Positions 7,183 to 17,315 of a DNA stretch of 64,000 nt are shown here, piece by piece. Position numbers and translations under genes: made by a program. The DNA is taken from NCBI RefSeq assembly GCF_018860975.1, contig NZ_JAHKQI010000008.1, positions 721,635 through 785,634 on the forward strand, written 5' to 3'. Positions within the stretch are counted from its first letter, which is position 1; each line of letters begins with the position of its first letter. The notes beneath the pieces are model-generated. The model searched no databases, was not told the DNA's origin, and was given only the letters and a program-made list of their open reading frames with translations. The DNA comes from Lentibacter algarum (GTDB lineage Bacteria; Pseudomonadota; Alphaproteobacteria; Rhodobacterales; Rhodobacteraceae).

Positions 7183-9699
7183 TTAGTAAAGCCCACCTGA
7201 CGAGAGCGTGCCGAAGCCGGCTTTTGGGCCAACAACGGCTTTTTTGCCGGTTGATGTGGTCACTTGCTTGGCGGCGTCGACTTCCTTGTAGAGCGGCAGG
7301 TTTTCACCCATCGCAAAGCCACCATCAAAGGTGATGCCAAAGTCGATCTCTTCGCCCGCGCGGAAACACTCGGTGACCACATGGTCACCGGAAGCGTTAG
7401 GCGAAAGGCGCGCGCCGGTGTGGCGGTCGATTTTGATGAACAGGCAGTCTTCCGGAACGCGGAACTTTCCGGCGCCGTATTTCTTGATCGCCTTGGACAT
7501 GAAGCGCTGGAACACCGGACCGCACATTCCGCCGCCATAGGCGCCTCTGCCGAGACTTCTGGGGTTGTCAAAACCAATGTAGCAACCCGCGACGATGTTG
7601 TTGGTGAAGCCGATAAACCAGACATCTTTGGCGTCGTTGGTTGTGCCGGTTTTGCCAGCAACAGGCACGCCGAGGTTTACAAACTTGCGGGCTGTGCCGC
7701 GATCAACCACGCCGCGCATCATCGAGGTGAGCTGATAGGCGGTAATGTCGTTCATCACCCGCTCGCGGTTCGAGGTGATACGCGGGCTACGCGAGCGCGG
7801 CACTGTCGGATCAAGACACTCGGGGCAGAGACGCACATCGTGGCGGTAAACGGTTTTTCCGTAGCGGTCTTGCACACGGTCAATCAGCGTCGGTTCGACC
7901 CGCTCACCACCGTTGGCGAACATCGCGTAGGCCGAAACCATTTTGTAAAGCGTGGTCTCTTCCGAGCCCAGCGAGTTGGCCAGAAAGCGGCCCATATTGT
8001 TGTAGACGCCAAAGCGTTCGGCGTAATCGGCGACAACATCCATGCCGACTTCCTGCGCCAAACGAATGGTCATCAGGTTGCGGGATTGCTCGATGCCGGT
8101 GCGCAGCGGTGTCGGGCCGTAAAAGCGGTTTGACGAATTGCGTGGCCGCCAAAGCCCCTGCGGGGTGTTGATCTCGATCGGCGCATCCACCACGATCGTG
8201 GCGGGCGTATAGCCGCTGTCGAGCGCCGAAGCGTAGACAAATGGCTTGAACGACGAGCCGGGTTGTCGGCGGGCCTGTGTGGCGCGGTTAAACACCGAAG
8301 CCTGATAGCTAAAGCCACCCTGCATCGCGATCACGCGACCGGTGTTCACATCCATCGCCATAAAGCCGCCTTGCACCTTTGGCACTTGGCGCAACGTCCA
8401 GCGGATAAAGTCACCCGCGCCGTTGTTGCCAGAAGTCATACGCCGCACCAGAACAACATCACCGCGTTTGAAATTGTCGGCAAAGCCACCTTTCATCCAA
8501 GAGATATCCTTGCGCGGCACGACATGCGGCTGTGCTTCAGTCTCTTGCACGCCCTCGATACCGAGGCGAAGGCGGTTCTCGCCGACCTCAAGCACAACTG
8601 CCGGATACCACTGGCTTTCGAGCTTGATATCGCGGGGCACATTGGTGTTTGCCAAGGCCTCACGCCATGCCTCTTCGCTGGCAAGGGCCTCTTCTTCAAG
8701 GGTCTTGCCAGTGCCGTGCCAACGGCCAATGCCGCGGTCATATTGCTCAAGCTGGCGCTGAAGCGAGCTCGCGGCAAGCTCTTGCATCTCGGGTTCGATA
8801 GTGGCGCGCACAGTCATGCCACCGGTAAAGAACTCCTCCTCGCCAAAGTCCTTTGACAGCTGGCGGCGGATTTCATCAGTAAAGTAGTCACGTGGCGGCA
8901 GTGATTTGCGGAAAGGCTCATAGTCGCCGTTCTGCACCGACAAGAGCGGAGTGGCGCGCTCGCGTTCATAAACTGACTGGCTGATATAGCCGTTCTCCAT
9001 CATCTCTTTGAGAACAAAGTTGCGGCGCTGTGTCAGCCGTTCTTTGCGGCGGACGGGGTGATAGCTTGAAGGCGCTTTTGGCAAGGACGCAAGAAAAGCA
9101 GCTTCATTTGGCGCCAGCTCCCCGAGGGTTTTGTTAAAATAGCTTTGCGCTGCCGCGGTGACACCAAACGAGTTCTGCCCCAAGAAAATCTCATTGAGGT
9201 AGAGTTCAAGTATCTGCTCCTTATCGAGGCTTTCCTCAAGCCGCGTGGCGAGGATGATCTCTTTGATTTTTCGCTCGGCCTTGCGGTCGGCAGACAAAAG
9301 GAAGTTCTTGACGACCTGCTGGGTGATCGTCGAGGCGCCGCGCACGCTGCCGCCCTTGAGCGCATCAAGCGCCGCCGAGGCGATGCCGCGGGTGTCGTAG
9401 CCATCGTGGGTGTAGAAGTTTTTGTCTTCCGCACTGATGAAAGCGTATTTGATCAGCACCGGGATTTCGTCTGCCGGAGTGAACAACCGCCGCTCTTTTG
9501 CGAACTCGTCCAGCATCCGCCCCTCGCCGGAGTAGATCCGGCTAATGGATGGCGGCTGGTAACTGGCGAGGCTTTCGTGACTCGGAAGATCACGGCCATA
9601 GATGTAAAACACCGCCCCGATGGACAGCGCCACAGCCATCAGGCCAAGTGTGACAAGGCTGAAAAGACCGCCAAGTGCCGAGAAAAAGAATCTGATCAC
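7183..9699 (-). CDS. mrcA: Penicillin-binding protein 1A (bifunctional transglycosylase/transpeptidase)
   Basis: Inner-membrane enzyme that polymerises lipid II glycan chains and cross-links peptidoglycan. Of 838 residues, the first 30 form a membrane anchor; the glycosyltransferase (GT51) domain at about 55-230 has AEDKNFYTHDGYD and GASTITQQVVKNF with the catalytic Glu. The transpeptidase domain shows SSFK (about 480), SRN (about 540) and KTGTT (about 683). An OB-like insert lies between, as in class A 1A enzymes. The start is GTG, preceded by a run of G about 5 bases upstream. It sits between amiC and prfB on the same strand, an order seen in other Rhodobacterales. The 115 bp upstream holds nothing I recognise. 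Confidence 0.97.
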   Translation of the reverse strand: MIRFFFSALGGLFSLVTLGLMAVALSIGAVFYIYGRDLPSHESLASYQPPSISRIYSGEGRMLDEFAKERRLFTPADEIPVLIKYAFISAEDKNFYTHDGYDTRGIASAALDALKGGSVRGASTITQQVVKNFLLSADRKAERKIKEIILATRLEESLDKEQILELYLNEIFLGQNSFGVTAAAQSYFNKTLGELAPNEAAFLASLPKAPSSYHPVRRKERLTQRRNFVLKEMMENGYISQSVYERERATPLLSVQNGDYEPFRKSLPPRDYFTDEIRRQLSKDFGEEEFFTGGMTVRATIEPEMQELAASSLQRQLEQYDRGIGRWHGTGKTLEEEALASEEAWREALANTNVPRDIKLESQWYPAVVLEVGENRLRLGIEGVQETEAQPHVVPRKDISWMKGGFADNFKRGDVVLVRRMTSGNNGAGDFIRWTLRQVPKVQGGFMAMDVNTGRVIAMQGGFSYQASVFNRATQARRQPGSSFKPFVYASALDSGYTPATIVVDAPIEINTPQGLWRPRNSSNRFYGPTPLRTGIEQSRNLMTIRLAQEVGMDVVADYAERFGVYNNMGRFLANSLGSEETTLYKMVSAYAMFANGGERVEPTLIDRVQDRYGKTVYRHDVRLCPECLDPTVPRSRSPRITSNRERVMNDITAYQLTSMMRGVVDRGTARKFVNLGVPVAGKTGTTNDAKDVWFIGFTNNIVAGCYIGFDNPRSLGRGAYGGGMCGPVFQRFMSKAIKKYGAGKFRVPEDCLFIKIDRHTGARLSPNASGDHVVTECFRAGEEIDFGITFDGGFAMGENLPLYKEVDAAKQVTTSTGKKAVVGPKAGFGTLSSGGLY

Positions 9700-9814
9700 A
9701 AGGGCCCCCTGCTGCGCTGGCTTTGTTTATACGCCTTGGGCGTGGGAAGGTCAAAATCCTCAAGCGGGGAAGTTGGGCTATTTTTCGCCAGTTTTGGGCG
9801 CAGAATTTTCCACG

Positions 9815-11020
9815 TCATTGGCGCACAACACGGCTGAGGGCTTCGTCTTCGATCATCCAGGCAACGATACCATCGCGCAGCGCTTGTGCCATTTCGATCC
9901 GCCAAGCTTGATCTATGATGTTTGCAAAGTCGCGCTTGCTTGAAAGAAAGCCAATTTCTATCAGCACCGAGGGGATATCAGCCGCTTTGAGCACCGAGAA
10001 TGCCGCCGAGCGGTGCGGCCTGCGGTTGAGCGGCGCACCTTTGTCGGAGATCCCTTTGACCAAAGCAGCAGCAAGGCGTTCGGTGCGTGGTTGGGTTTCT
10101 GCGCGGGCCATATCGAGCAGGATATCAGCAACGGCGTCGTCCTGACCGCTCAGGTCAACACCCGCAAGCATATCATCGCGGTTGTGACGCTCGGCCAGAA
10201 GTGCGCTGGCTTCGTCCGTCGCTTCGTCAGACAATGTATGCACCGTGGCACCGTGTGCGTGGCCCTGTCCGAGCGCGTCTGCGTGCAACGAGATAAACAG
10301 ATCGGCCCCCGCCTGATGCGCCAAGGCCACGCGCCGCTCAAGTGACACGAAGCTGTCGTCTTCCCGTGTCAGCAGCACGTCAACCTGCGGAACGCGCGAC
10401 AGCTCGTCTGCCAGTTCGCGGGCAAAAGTGAGCATCAGCACCTTTTCCTCATGGCCATCGTGCGAGGCCCCCGGATCGATCCCGCCGTGACCCGGATCAA
10501 GCATGATCGTGATGCGGCCTTCATTTTTGACTTTAGGTGTGTGTTTTGGCACGGGCCAATCGCCCGAAGCGGGCGCTCCTGCGGTGGCGACAAAACTGTC
10601 GGCATCCGTGCGCTGCAACACCACCGAAAGCTGTGCTTGTCCGGTGTCGGCCTGCCGCGCCATCACAACACTTTTCAGCGCCATAGGGGCTTCGAGCTCG
10701 GCCACCAACCGCGACCAACCAGGCCGGAAACCGCCGGTGCGCACCTCGGAAATACGGTCTGACTGATCCAGTTTCGCGGCGCCGGCACCGCCCCAGTCAA
10801 CCTCTCGAAAGTCGATCACCAGCCGCCTCGGGGCATCAAGCGTAAACACTCGGTATGGCACAGTCTGGCTCAGGTTAAGCAGCAGTTGCACATCGCGGCC
10901 ACGGTCTTTCATCGCGCTGCCCTCAGGCAAGAATCGCGCCAAGCCGCTCAGCTCTTGCGCGTTCATATGAGGTGCGCTTAGCAGCAGCGCCGAAAGAATA
11001 TAGACCAAAAACCTGTTCAT
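9815..11020 (-). CDS. amiC: N-acetylmuramoyl-L-alanine amidase, AmiC type
   Basis: Periplasmic zinc amidase that removes stem peptides from peptidoglycan during cell separation. I chose the ATG at 11020 (401 residues) because it opens a signal peptide (MNRFLVYILSALLLSAPHMNA); an upstream in-frame start would place charged residues before it. An AMIN domain (septal targeting, about residues 30-135) is followed by an Amidase_3 domain (about 170-395). Zinc ligands are visible: His in DPGHGGIDPGA, Glu in HEEKVLML, His in SLHADALGQG; the catalytic Glu is in VLIEIGFLSSKRD. It precedes the PBP1A gene, which suggests coordinated wall remodelling. Confidence 0.95.
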   Translation of the reverse strand: MNRFLVYILSALLLSAPHMNAQELSGLARFLPEGSAMKDRGRDVQLLLNLSQTVPYRVFTLDAPRRLVIDFREVDWGGAGAAKLDQSDRISEVRTGGFRPGWSRLVAELEAPMALKSVVMARQADTGQAQLSVVLQRTDADSFVATAGAPASGDWPVPKHTPKVKNEGRITIMLDPGHGGIDPGASHDGHEEKVLMLTFARELADELSRVPQVDVLLTREDDSFVSLERRVALAHQAGADLFISLHADALGQGHAHGATVHTLSDEATDEASALLAERHNRDDMLAGVDLSGQDDAVADILLDMARAETQPRTERLAAALVKGISDKGAPLNRRPHRSAAFSVLKAADIPSVLIEIGFLSSKRDFANIIDQAWRIEMAQALRDGIVAWMIEDEALSRVVRQ

Positions 11021-11122
11021 AACCGCTCGTTCTTTTTTGTCACTATACCGCAGCCCACATGCATTGAACAACGTCGAACAACAGCCATGCTTTTTCTTTG
11101 CACAAATACTTGTCTTTCAGCG

Positions 11123-12265
11123 CTATGAGCCTTTGAAATAGGCTTTCAGGCGCGATAGCCCTTCTGTAATATCTTCGCTTGAACGCGCATAGGACAGCCG
11201 CAAGGTCTGGTGCCCACGAACAGGGTCAAAGTCCATCCCCGGTGTCACCGCAACACCCGCTTTATGCAGAATATCAGAGGCCAGTTTGCGGCTGTCGTCG
11301 GTCATGTGGCTGACATCAATGTAAATGTAGAATGCCCCGTCCGGCGGGGCGAAGTTACTGAGGCCGGCTTTGGGCAGCTCCTCGATCATCATCGCGCGGT
11401 TGCGTTTGTAAACCTCAAGGTTGCCCTCAAGCTCGTCAGCACTGTCCATCGCAGCCAGTGCCGCGACCTGGCTGGCATGTGGTGCGCAGATAAACATGTT
11501 CTGCGCCAAGCGTTCGATAAGGCGGATATGATCGTCAGGCACGACCATCCAGCCAACGCGCCAGCCCGTCATCGAGAAGTATTTGGAAAAGGAGTTGATC
11601 ACATAGACATCATCGCTAAGTTCCAATGCGCTCACCGCACGGCCCTCGTATTCGACACCTTGGTAGATCTCGTCAGAGATGAAGCTGACGCCTTCAGCCT
11701 TGCAGGCATCAATCAGTGCTTGCATGGCCTCAGCCGTCAGCATCGTGCCGGAGGGGTTGGCGGGTGAGGCCACGAGCAAGCCGTCTAACCCCTGCCCTAC
11801 AAAATCGGTTGGCACGGGTTGAAAGCGGTTTTCCAGCGTGGTTTGCAGGCCGACAGGCGTGACGTTCAGCGCCTTGAGGATCTGCCGATACGACGGATAT
11901 CCCGGCTCACCGATGCCCACTTTGGCGCCTGCGTCAAACAGCGCTGTGAAGGCAAGGATGAACGCGCCTGAGGAACCCGGAGTGATGATGATGCGCTCAG
12001 GGCTGACGGTGACGCCGTGCTTGTCGGCATAGTGCTGTGCAATGCGGGCGCGCAGTGCGGGCAAGCCGAGCGCCACAGAGTAACCGAGCGGGTCGTGCTC
12101 CATAGTCGCGCCGAGCTTGGCGCGGGCCTGTGCGGGGGCCGCGGTGCTTGGCTGGCCCACTTCCATATGAATAATGTGCCGCCCTTCAGCCTCAGCCACG
12201 CGCGCCTCTTCCATCACGTCCATCACAATAAAGGGATCAACGACACCACGGCTTGAGTTCTTCAT
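11123..12265 (-). CDS. Class I/II pyridoxal-phosphate aminotransferase
   Basis: Fold-type I aminotransferase of 380 residues. The PLP-binding lysine is in INSFSKYFSMTGWRVGW (about residue 235), and the family residues ASPANPSGTML (Asn) and the C-terminal RLSYARS (substrate-carboxylate Arg) are present, so it should be active. It resembles the aspartate/aromatic/alanine transaminases of subgroup I; the donor cannot be specified. GGGAGA lies 5 bases before the ATG at 12265, which is better than the GTG one codon upstream. It is divergent from the M48 protease gene at 12318 with only about 50 bp between. Confidence 0.92.
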   Translation of the reverse strand: MKNSSRGVVDPFIVMDVMEEARVAEAEGRHIIHMEVGQPSTAAPAQARAKLGATMEHDPLGYSVALGLPALRARIAQHYADKHGVTVSPERIIITPGSSGAFILAFTALFDAGAKVGIGEPGYPSYRQILKALNVTPVGLQTTLENRFQPVPTDFVGQGLDGLLVASPANPSGTMLTAEAMQALIDACKAEGVSFISDEIYQGVEYEGRAVSALELSDDVYVINSFSKYFSMTGWRVGWMVVPDDHIRLIERLAQNMFICAPHASQVAALAAMDSADELEGNLEVYKRNRAMMIEELPKAGLSNFAPPDGAFYIYIDVSHMTDDSRKLASDILHKAGVAVTPGMDFDPVRGHQTLRLSYARSSEDITEGLSRLKAYFKGS

Positions 12266-12317
12266 CACTTTCTCCCTACACTTGCTTTGAGTGATACCCG
12301 AAAGGCTGATACCGTCA

Positions 12318-13649
12318 ATGCAAGCACGACGACTGTTTCAACATTTTGCTGTTTTTCTGGCGCTTGCACTGGTTCTGGCGAGCCCTGCAAGGGCTGTGTC
12401 TTTGCTGCGTGATCCGGACATCGAGCACGCCTTGCGGCAAGTTGCCAAACCGGTGCTTGATGCCGCTGGCCTGCCCTCGTCGCGGATACGCATTCTGGTG
12501 GTCAATGAAAGCTCGCTCAACGCTTTTGTCATCGATCGCGACCACATATTTATCCATCAAGGCCTGATCTTACGGCTGAAAACCGCCGAAGAGCTACAAG
12601 CCGTGATCGCCCATGAGGCAGCGCATATCGCCAACGGCCATCTTGCGCGACGTCCGGTAAATGCGCGTCACGCCAAGACGCTGGCAGGCTTCGGGCTGGC
12701 TTTGGCGGCGGCGGCAGCAGCGTCAGGCAACCCCGAGGCTGGTGCGGCAATCGGCCTTGGCACGACAAACGCGGCGATGCGCGGGTTTTTCGCCCATACC
12801 CGTGCCGAGGAAGCCTCTGCGGATCAGTCAGCGTTGCGTTACATGGCCCGCGGCGGTGTTGATCCGCAGGGCGCAGTTCGGGTGATGGAGCTTTTCTCAG
12901 GCCAAGAGCTGCTGTCGGCCAACCGCCAAGACCCCTATGCCCGCTCGCACCCCCTGTCTCGCGACCGTCTGCGCGCCATGAAAGCCGGCGCGGCGACACT
13001 CAAACCGCGCGCGGGTAACAAGGCCACATCAGCCTATTGGTTTGCGCGCGCGCAGGGCAAGCTTTCGGCGTTTACCCGCGCACCTAAATGGACATTGCGC
13101 CGCGCGGGTGACAGCGGGCACAAAGACATAGCCCAGATGCGCAGGGCCATTGCCTGGAGCCGGAGCGGCAAAGCCAACCAAGCCTTCGGTGCGATGAACA
13201 AACTGATCGCATCTTCTCCCAAAGATCCATATTTGTATGAACTTAAGGGGCAGCTTTTGCTGGAGAAGCGACAGTATAAGGCAGCGGTTGCAGCCTATAA
13301 GAACGCCGTGTCGCTTGCCCCGCGTGATGCGCTTGTTCTGGGGGCTTACGGGCATGCTTTGCTGGTGTCAGGCAATCCTAAAGCCGCCTTGCCACAGCTG
13401 GAACGCTCGATCGCACGAGACCGCCGCGATGCCCGCACAATGCGTGACTTGGGCGGCGCTTATGCGCGCCTTGGCAACGCGGGTATGGCCAGCCTGCTCA
13501 CCGCCGAACGCTATGCGTTGCTCGGACGGATGAAAGATGCCGGCATTCATGCAAAACGCGCCACGAGCTTGCTAAAACGCGGCTCACCCGGTTGGCAACG
13601 GGCGCAAGATGTGCTTGTTGCTGCTCAAACCTCACGGAGAAAGAAATGA
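12318..13649 (+). CDS. M48 family metalloprotease with TPR repeats (BepA-like)
   Basis: Periplasmic zinc protease of 443 residues, probably in outer-membrane protein quality control like E. coli BepA. Signal peptide MQARRLFQHFAVFLALALVL..SPARA at the N-terminus decides the ATG at 12318 over an upstream GTG. The HEXXH zinc motif is HEAAH (in VIAHEAAHIANGHLA, about residue 105), with the third ligand Glu in RAEEASADQSALRYMARGG. C-terminal TPR-like helices follow from about residue 290 (YLYELKGQLLLEKRQYKAAV, with repeats of the same pattern). Its stop overlaps the start of the DsbA-like gene (ATGA), which implies translational coupling. Confidence 0.93.
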   Translation: MQARRLFQHFAVFLALALVLASPARAVSLLRDPDIEHALRQVAKPVLDAAGLPSSRIRILVVNESSLNAFVIDRDHIFIHQGLILRLKTAEELQAVIAHEAAHIANGHLARRPVNARHAKTLAGFGLALAAAAAASGNPEAGAAIGLGTTNAAMRGFFAHTRAEEASADQSALRYMARGGVDPQGAVRVMELFSGQELLSANRQDPYARSHPLSRDRLRAMKAGAATLKPRAGNKATSAYWFARAQGKLSAFTRAPKWTLRRAGDSGHKDIAQMRRAIAWSRSGKANQAFGAMNKLIASSPKDPYLYELKGQLLLEKRQYKAAVAAYKNAVSLAPRDALVLGAYGHALLVSGNPKAALPQLERSIARDRRDARTMRDLGGAYARLGNAGMASLLTAERYALLGRMKDAGIHAKRATSLLKRGSPGWQRAQDVLVAAQTSRRKK

Positions 13650-14410
13650 TCAGAACAACCGCCGCTCTCGTGCTTGCAGCCGGCCTCGCCTTTACGGCAG
13701 CCAGCCCCGCTCAAGCTTTTGATGTCACGCAGATGAGCGAGGCCGAGCGCGCTGCGTTTCAGGCTGAAATCAGAAGCTATCTGCTTGAAAACCCTCAGGT
13801 TGTTATGGAAGCCGCCGCAGCCTTTGAGCAACAGCAAGTCGCTGCACAAGCCGCCAATGATGTTGATCTTGTAAAGGCCAACGCGGCTGACTTGTTTGAA
13901 GACGCCTCTTCCTGGGTTGGCGGCAACCCCGAGGGTGACATCACCATTGTCGAGTTTATCGATTACCGCTGTGGCTATTGCCGCAAGGCGCATGATGAAG
14001 TGGCGCAGTTGCTCAAGAGTGACGGCGATATCAAGCTGATCATGAAGGAGTTTCCAATCTTGGGTGAAGCTTCGACCCTGTCGTCACGCTTTGCGATTGC
14101 CACACGCCTCACGGCAGGCGATGAGGCTTACAAAGCGGTTGGCGACACGCTGATCAAGCTCAAGAGCGACGTGAACGAAACAGTGCTGCGCGCTGTTGCC
14201 GAGAGCCTTCAGCTTGACGCTGACGCGATCTTGCTTGCGATGAACAGCGCGGAGGTGAATACGATCATAGCCGCCAACCACCAACTCGGCCAGCGCCTGA
14301 GCATTTCGGGCACGCCGACGTTTATCATGCAAGATCAGGTAATGCGTGGATACATGCCGCTTGACGCGATGCAAGGCATTGTCGCGGCGCTGCGAGACGA
14401 ACGCGGTTAA
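13646..14410 (+). CDS. DsbA family periplasmic thiol oxidoreductase
   Basis: Thioredoxin-fold protein of 254 residues with a signal peptide (MIRTTAALVLAAGLAFT..SPAQA). The active site CGYC is in FIDYRCGYCRKAHDEV, and the cis-proline loop is GTPTFIMQDQ, both typical of DsbA/BdbD/ScsC-like proteins. A coiled, charged N-terminal region of about 60 residues before the fold (AEIRSYLLENPQVVMEAAAA) resembles the oligomerisation helix of isomerase-like members, so it may act as isomerase and not only oxidase. GGAG lies before the ATG at 13646, which overlaps the M48 stop. It converges on ispG with 6 bp between stops. Confidence 0.93.
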   Translation: MIRTTAALVLAAGLAFTAASPAQAFDVTQMSEAERAAFQAEIRSYLLENPQVVMEAAAAFEQQQVAAQAANDVDLVKANAADLFEDASSWVGGNPEGDITIVEFIDYRCGYCRKAHDEVAQLLKSDGDIKLIMKEFPILGEASTLSSRFAIATRLTAGDEAYKAVGDTLIKLKSDVNETVLRAVAESLQLDADAILLAMNSAEVNTIIAANHQLGQRLSISGTPTFIMQDQVMRGYMPLDAMQGIVAALRDERG

Positions 14411-14416
14411 ATGACT

Positions 14417-15556
14417 TTAAGCGGGATCGGAGCTTTCGGCTTCGATCTCGGCTTCAATTTCTGCGGCACGCTTTTCAACCAGCTCGACGATATGCTCGAC
14501 CATGTCCTGGTTGCCGAGCTTGTGGTCTTGTTTGCCAGCCATATAGACCATGCCCGTGCCTGCCCCGGCACCGCCGCCGGTGAAGCCGACATCGGTCATC
14601 ATCGCTTCGCCCGGGCCGTTGACCACGCAGCCGATGATCGACAGGCTCATGGGCGTGTGGATATGTGCGAGGCGGTGCTCTAGAGCTTCAACCGTTTTGA
14701 TCACATCAAAGCCCTGCCTCGCGCAGGAGGGGCATGAGATGATGTTCACGCCACGGTGACGCAGGCCGAGGGATTTGAGGATTTCAAAGCCGACTTTGAT
14801 TTCTTCTACAGGATCCGCCGAAAGCGACACGCGGATGGTGTCGCCGATGCCCATCCACAAGAGGTTGCCAAGGCCGATAGCTGACTTGATTGTGCCGGAC
14901 ACCAGCCCGCCCGCCTCGGTGATACCAAGGTGAATGGGCGCGTCGGTTTGCTCGGCGAGTTGCTGGTAGGCGGCGGCAGCCATGAACACGTCAGAGGCCT
15001 TGACCGAGATTTTGAACTCGTGAAAGTCGTGATCTTGCAAGAGCTTGATGTGATCCATACCGCTTTCGACCATCGCGTCGGGGCATGGCTCACCGTATTT
15101 GTCGAGCAGGTGTTTCTCGAGCGAGCCAGCATTGACGCCTATACGGATAGAGCAGTTGTGGTCACGCGCGGCTTGGATGACTTCCTTGACGCGGGCCTCG
15201 TTGCCGATGTTGCCGGGGTTGATGCGCAGGCATGCAGCCCCTGCTTCAGCGGCTTCAATGCCGCGTTTGTAGTGGAAGTGGATGTCGGCGACGATTGGAA
15301 CCGAAACTTCGCGCACGATCTCTTTGAGGGCTTTGGAGCTGTCTTCATCCGGCACCGAGATGCGCACGATGTCGGCCCCCGCTTCGGCGGCGGCTTGCAC
15401 TTGGGCGATGGTGCCTTTGATGTCGGTTGTCAGCGTGTTGGTCATCGTCTGCACGGCGATCGGTGCGCCGCCGCCGATGGGCACATTGCCAACGTGGATC
15501 TGGCGGCTTTCGCGACGGTAGATGTTGCGCCAAGGGCGGACGGGATTGAGCGACAT
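14417..15556 (-). CDS. ispG: 4-hydroxy-3-methylbut-2-en-1-yl diphosphate synthase
   Basis: Iron-sulfur enzyme of the MEP isoprenoid pathway, converting MEcPP to HMBPP. The 379-residue product begins [20 protein letters not shown] and contains the TIM-barrel part ([17 protein letters not shown]) and the C-terminal cluster-binding cysteines in [13 protein letters not shown] and [10 protein letters not shown], with the family Glu downstream. GAGG lies 6 bases before the ATG at 15556. A longer in-frame extension runs into the next gene upstream but makes no sense as protein. It follows the rodZ-like gene by 67 bp, an order conserved in many alphaproteobacteria. Confidence 0.97.
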   Translation of the reverse strand: MSLNPVRPWRNIYRRESRQIHVGNVPIGGGAPIAVQTMTNTLTTDIKGTIAQVQAAAEAGADIVRISVPDEDSSKALKEIVREVSVPIVADIHFHYKRGIEAAEAGAACLRINPGNIGNEARVKEVIQAARDHNCSIRIGVNAGSLEKHLLDKYGEPCPDAMVESGMDHIKLLQDHDFHEFKISVKASDVFMAAAAYQQLAEQTDAPIHLGITEAGGLVSGTIKSAIGLGNLLWMGIGDTIRVSLSADPVEEIKVGFEILKSLGLRHRGVNIISCPSCARQGFDVIKTVEALEHRLAHIHTPMSLSIIGCVVNGPGEAMMTDVGFTGGGAGAGTGMVYMAGKQDHKLGNQDMVEHIVELVEKRAAEIEAEIEAESSDPA

Positions 15557-15623
15557 AGCTGCCTCGCTTATGCGGTTTGGAGTGTTGGTTCCGACATAAG
15601 CCTGCCGTGGTTCAGTTGCAACT

Positions 15624-17204
15624 TTAGTCTTGCAAGACCTCAAAAGCGCCGGCTGCGTCGATCTGTGCAACCGCGCGGGCGAGCGGTTCGCTGGCTTCCC
15701 AGTCGGCTTGCTCAAGCTTGCTTGCAACATTGGCTGCAGAAAGCTGGAGGTTGTCTGCGACAGCGCCGCGCGCGCCGTAGGGGCCGTATGTCTGGCCGTT
15801 GGCGGCGAAGTAGATCGCGCCTGCGTCGCCTGCGCGGATGGTCGCGGGTTCGTTGGTTTGCGGCACGGTGTAAATGTCACCCGGTTGCATGACGGCTTCA
15901 TGCAGGATCGAGCCTGAAGCCGAACGCACCCGCATCCAGACTTCGCGCGTGGCGATGACGGTGACGACATCCTGCCCCTGCTCAAACACTTGCGGCACGG
16001 CAGCAACTTGACTTGGAACAGCTGCGCCAAGCTCGGCGAGCACAGCCGCAAGCTCGGTGTCACGCGACAGGTTCGCGCTTGGTAGTGCGCTTGTGAGATC
16101 AGCGGCGGCAAGCGAGAAGTTCTCTGTTACAGAGCCGCGCGGGCCGGTCGGGCCAAAGGTTTGGCCGTTGACGGCGTAATAAATCGAGCCGCTTTCGCCA
16201 ACGTGTATCGTTGCGGCGGCATCGGCGCTGTCTGATTGCGGCACACTGTAAGTGTCGCCTGCCGACATAATGCCAGAGAAGATCACCTCGCCCTGCCCGT
16301 CTTTGATCCGCACCCAAGCGGGGCGTGCGGCAACGACAGTTACACCCTCGCCCAACGTGGCGCTGGCAAGCTGTAGGTTGCTATCCCCAAATGCGCCGGT
16401 TTCAGCAGAAGGGCTTTGATCGGCAAATGTGCCAAGCTCGGCGGGGTTGAGTGTCGAGATTGGGGCATCACGGGCGACGAGCACAGGCACTTCAAGCGCT
16501 TGTGGGCGGTAAAGCCTGTCAAACCCATCGCTTGACGCGGTCTGCACGGGGCTGCCGCTTTCGTCGGGTGCCTCGAGCGCTGGAGCGGCCGGTGCAACAC
16601 TGTCGAGCGGATCAAGATCAGCGAGCACGTCAGGCGTGTTTTCAACCGGAGCCAGCTGCACGCGCTGCACCTCGTTGAGGACTGTCCAGCCACCAAAGCC
16701 CAGCGCGCCGACAAGCGCCACAAGCACCAGAAGCGAGCCAACCGCGCCCGGTTCGATCCTTGTGAGGAAGCTTTCAGCCGCCGGAGAGAACGGAGTGTTC
16801 ACATCAAAAATGGGGTCGCTGGGTTTGCGATTTTCGCGCTTCGGCTTGACGTTGTCATCCTTGCGCGATGAAGCGGCATCTGACATGCCATGCGCCGTGG
16901 TAAAGCCGCTCTCTGCGCAAAAGGCAGCAAAAGCCTTGTCACTGTCCATGTTGAGGTAACGGGCATAGGAGCGCACATATCCTGCGATGAAGCCAGGGGT
17001 GTCAAAGGCGTCGGGGTCACAGTTTTCGATGGCGGCAATATAGCTGGCTTTGATGCGGAGTTCGCGCTGCACATCAAGCAAGGATTTGCCCATTGTCGCA
17101 CGTTCGCCACGCATCATGTCACCGAGACGCAGATCAAAATCGTCGAACCACTTGGGATCGTCGCTCTCTTGCTCTGCTATGCGCTTGTTTTTGCGCCAAT
17201 TCAT
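15624..17204 (-). CDS. rodZ: RodZ-like HTH membrane protein with two DUF4115 domains
   Basis: Cytoskeleton-associated protein of 526 residues. An N-terminal RodZ-type helix-turn-helix at about 28-100 ([33 protein letters not shown]) would bind MreB; one transmembrane helix lies at about 153-176 ([18 protein letters not shown]). The periplasmic part has a Pro/Ala-rich linker and two similar DUF4115 modules: one around residues 295-370 ([32 protein letters not shown]) and one around 410-490 ([32 protein letters not shown]). Two modules instead of one is notable. It is the first gene of the rodZ-ispG pair. Confidence 0.88.
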   Translation of the reverse strand: MNWRKNKRIAEQESDDPKWFDDFDLRLGDMMRGERATMGKSLLDVQRELRIKASYIAAIENCDPDAFDTPGFIAGYVRSYARYLNMDSDKAFAAFCAESGFTTAHGMSDAASSRKDDNVKPKRENRKPSDPIFDVNTPFSPAAESFLTRIEPGAVGSLLVLVALVGALGFGGWTVLNEVQRVQLAPVENTPDVLADLDPLDSVAPAAPALEAPDESGSPVQTASSDGFDRLYRPQALEVPVLVARDAPISTLNPAELGTFADQSPSAETGAFGDSNLQLASATLGEGVTVVAARPAWVRIKDGQGEVIFSGIMSAGDTYSVPQSDSADAAATIHVGESGSIYYAVNGQTFGPTGPRGSVTENFSLAAADLTSALPSANLSRDTELAAVLAELGAAVPSQVAAVPQVFEQGQDVVTVIATREVWMRVRSASGSILHEAVMQPGDIYTVPQTNEPATIRAGDAGAIYFAANGQTYGPYGARGAVADNLQLSAANVASKLEQADWEASEPLARAVAQIDAAGAFEVLQD

Positions 17205-17315
17205 TGCGTGCTGCCCTTACACATCCTGCGAATCGCGACGCTTGCTGCGACGCTTATCCCCTCTTTGATTACAAAGTGTTACCACACCTCAAGGGGTTTT
17301 GCACGTATTGGTGAA

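Noticed and set aside
7264-8133. 289-codon open frame opposite the PBP1A gene
   Set aside because: Antisense shadow of the transpeptidase domain, whose motifs are intact.
14930-15892. 320-codon open frame opposite ispG and the RodZ-like gene
   Set aside because: Spans two real genes and their intergenic region on the other strand; translation is not protein-like.
15557-16111. 185-codon N-terminal extension of ispG
   Set aside because: It would overlap the rodZ-like gene in another frame and is Ser/Arg/Pro-rich; the family start at 15556 has a ribosome binding site.
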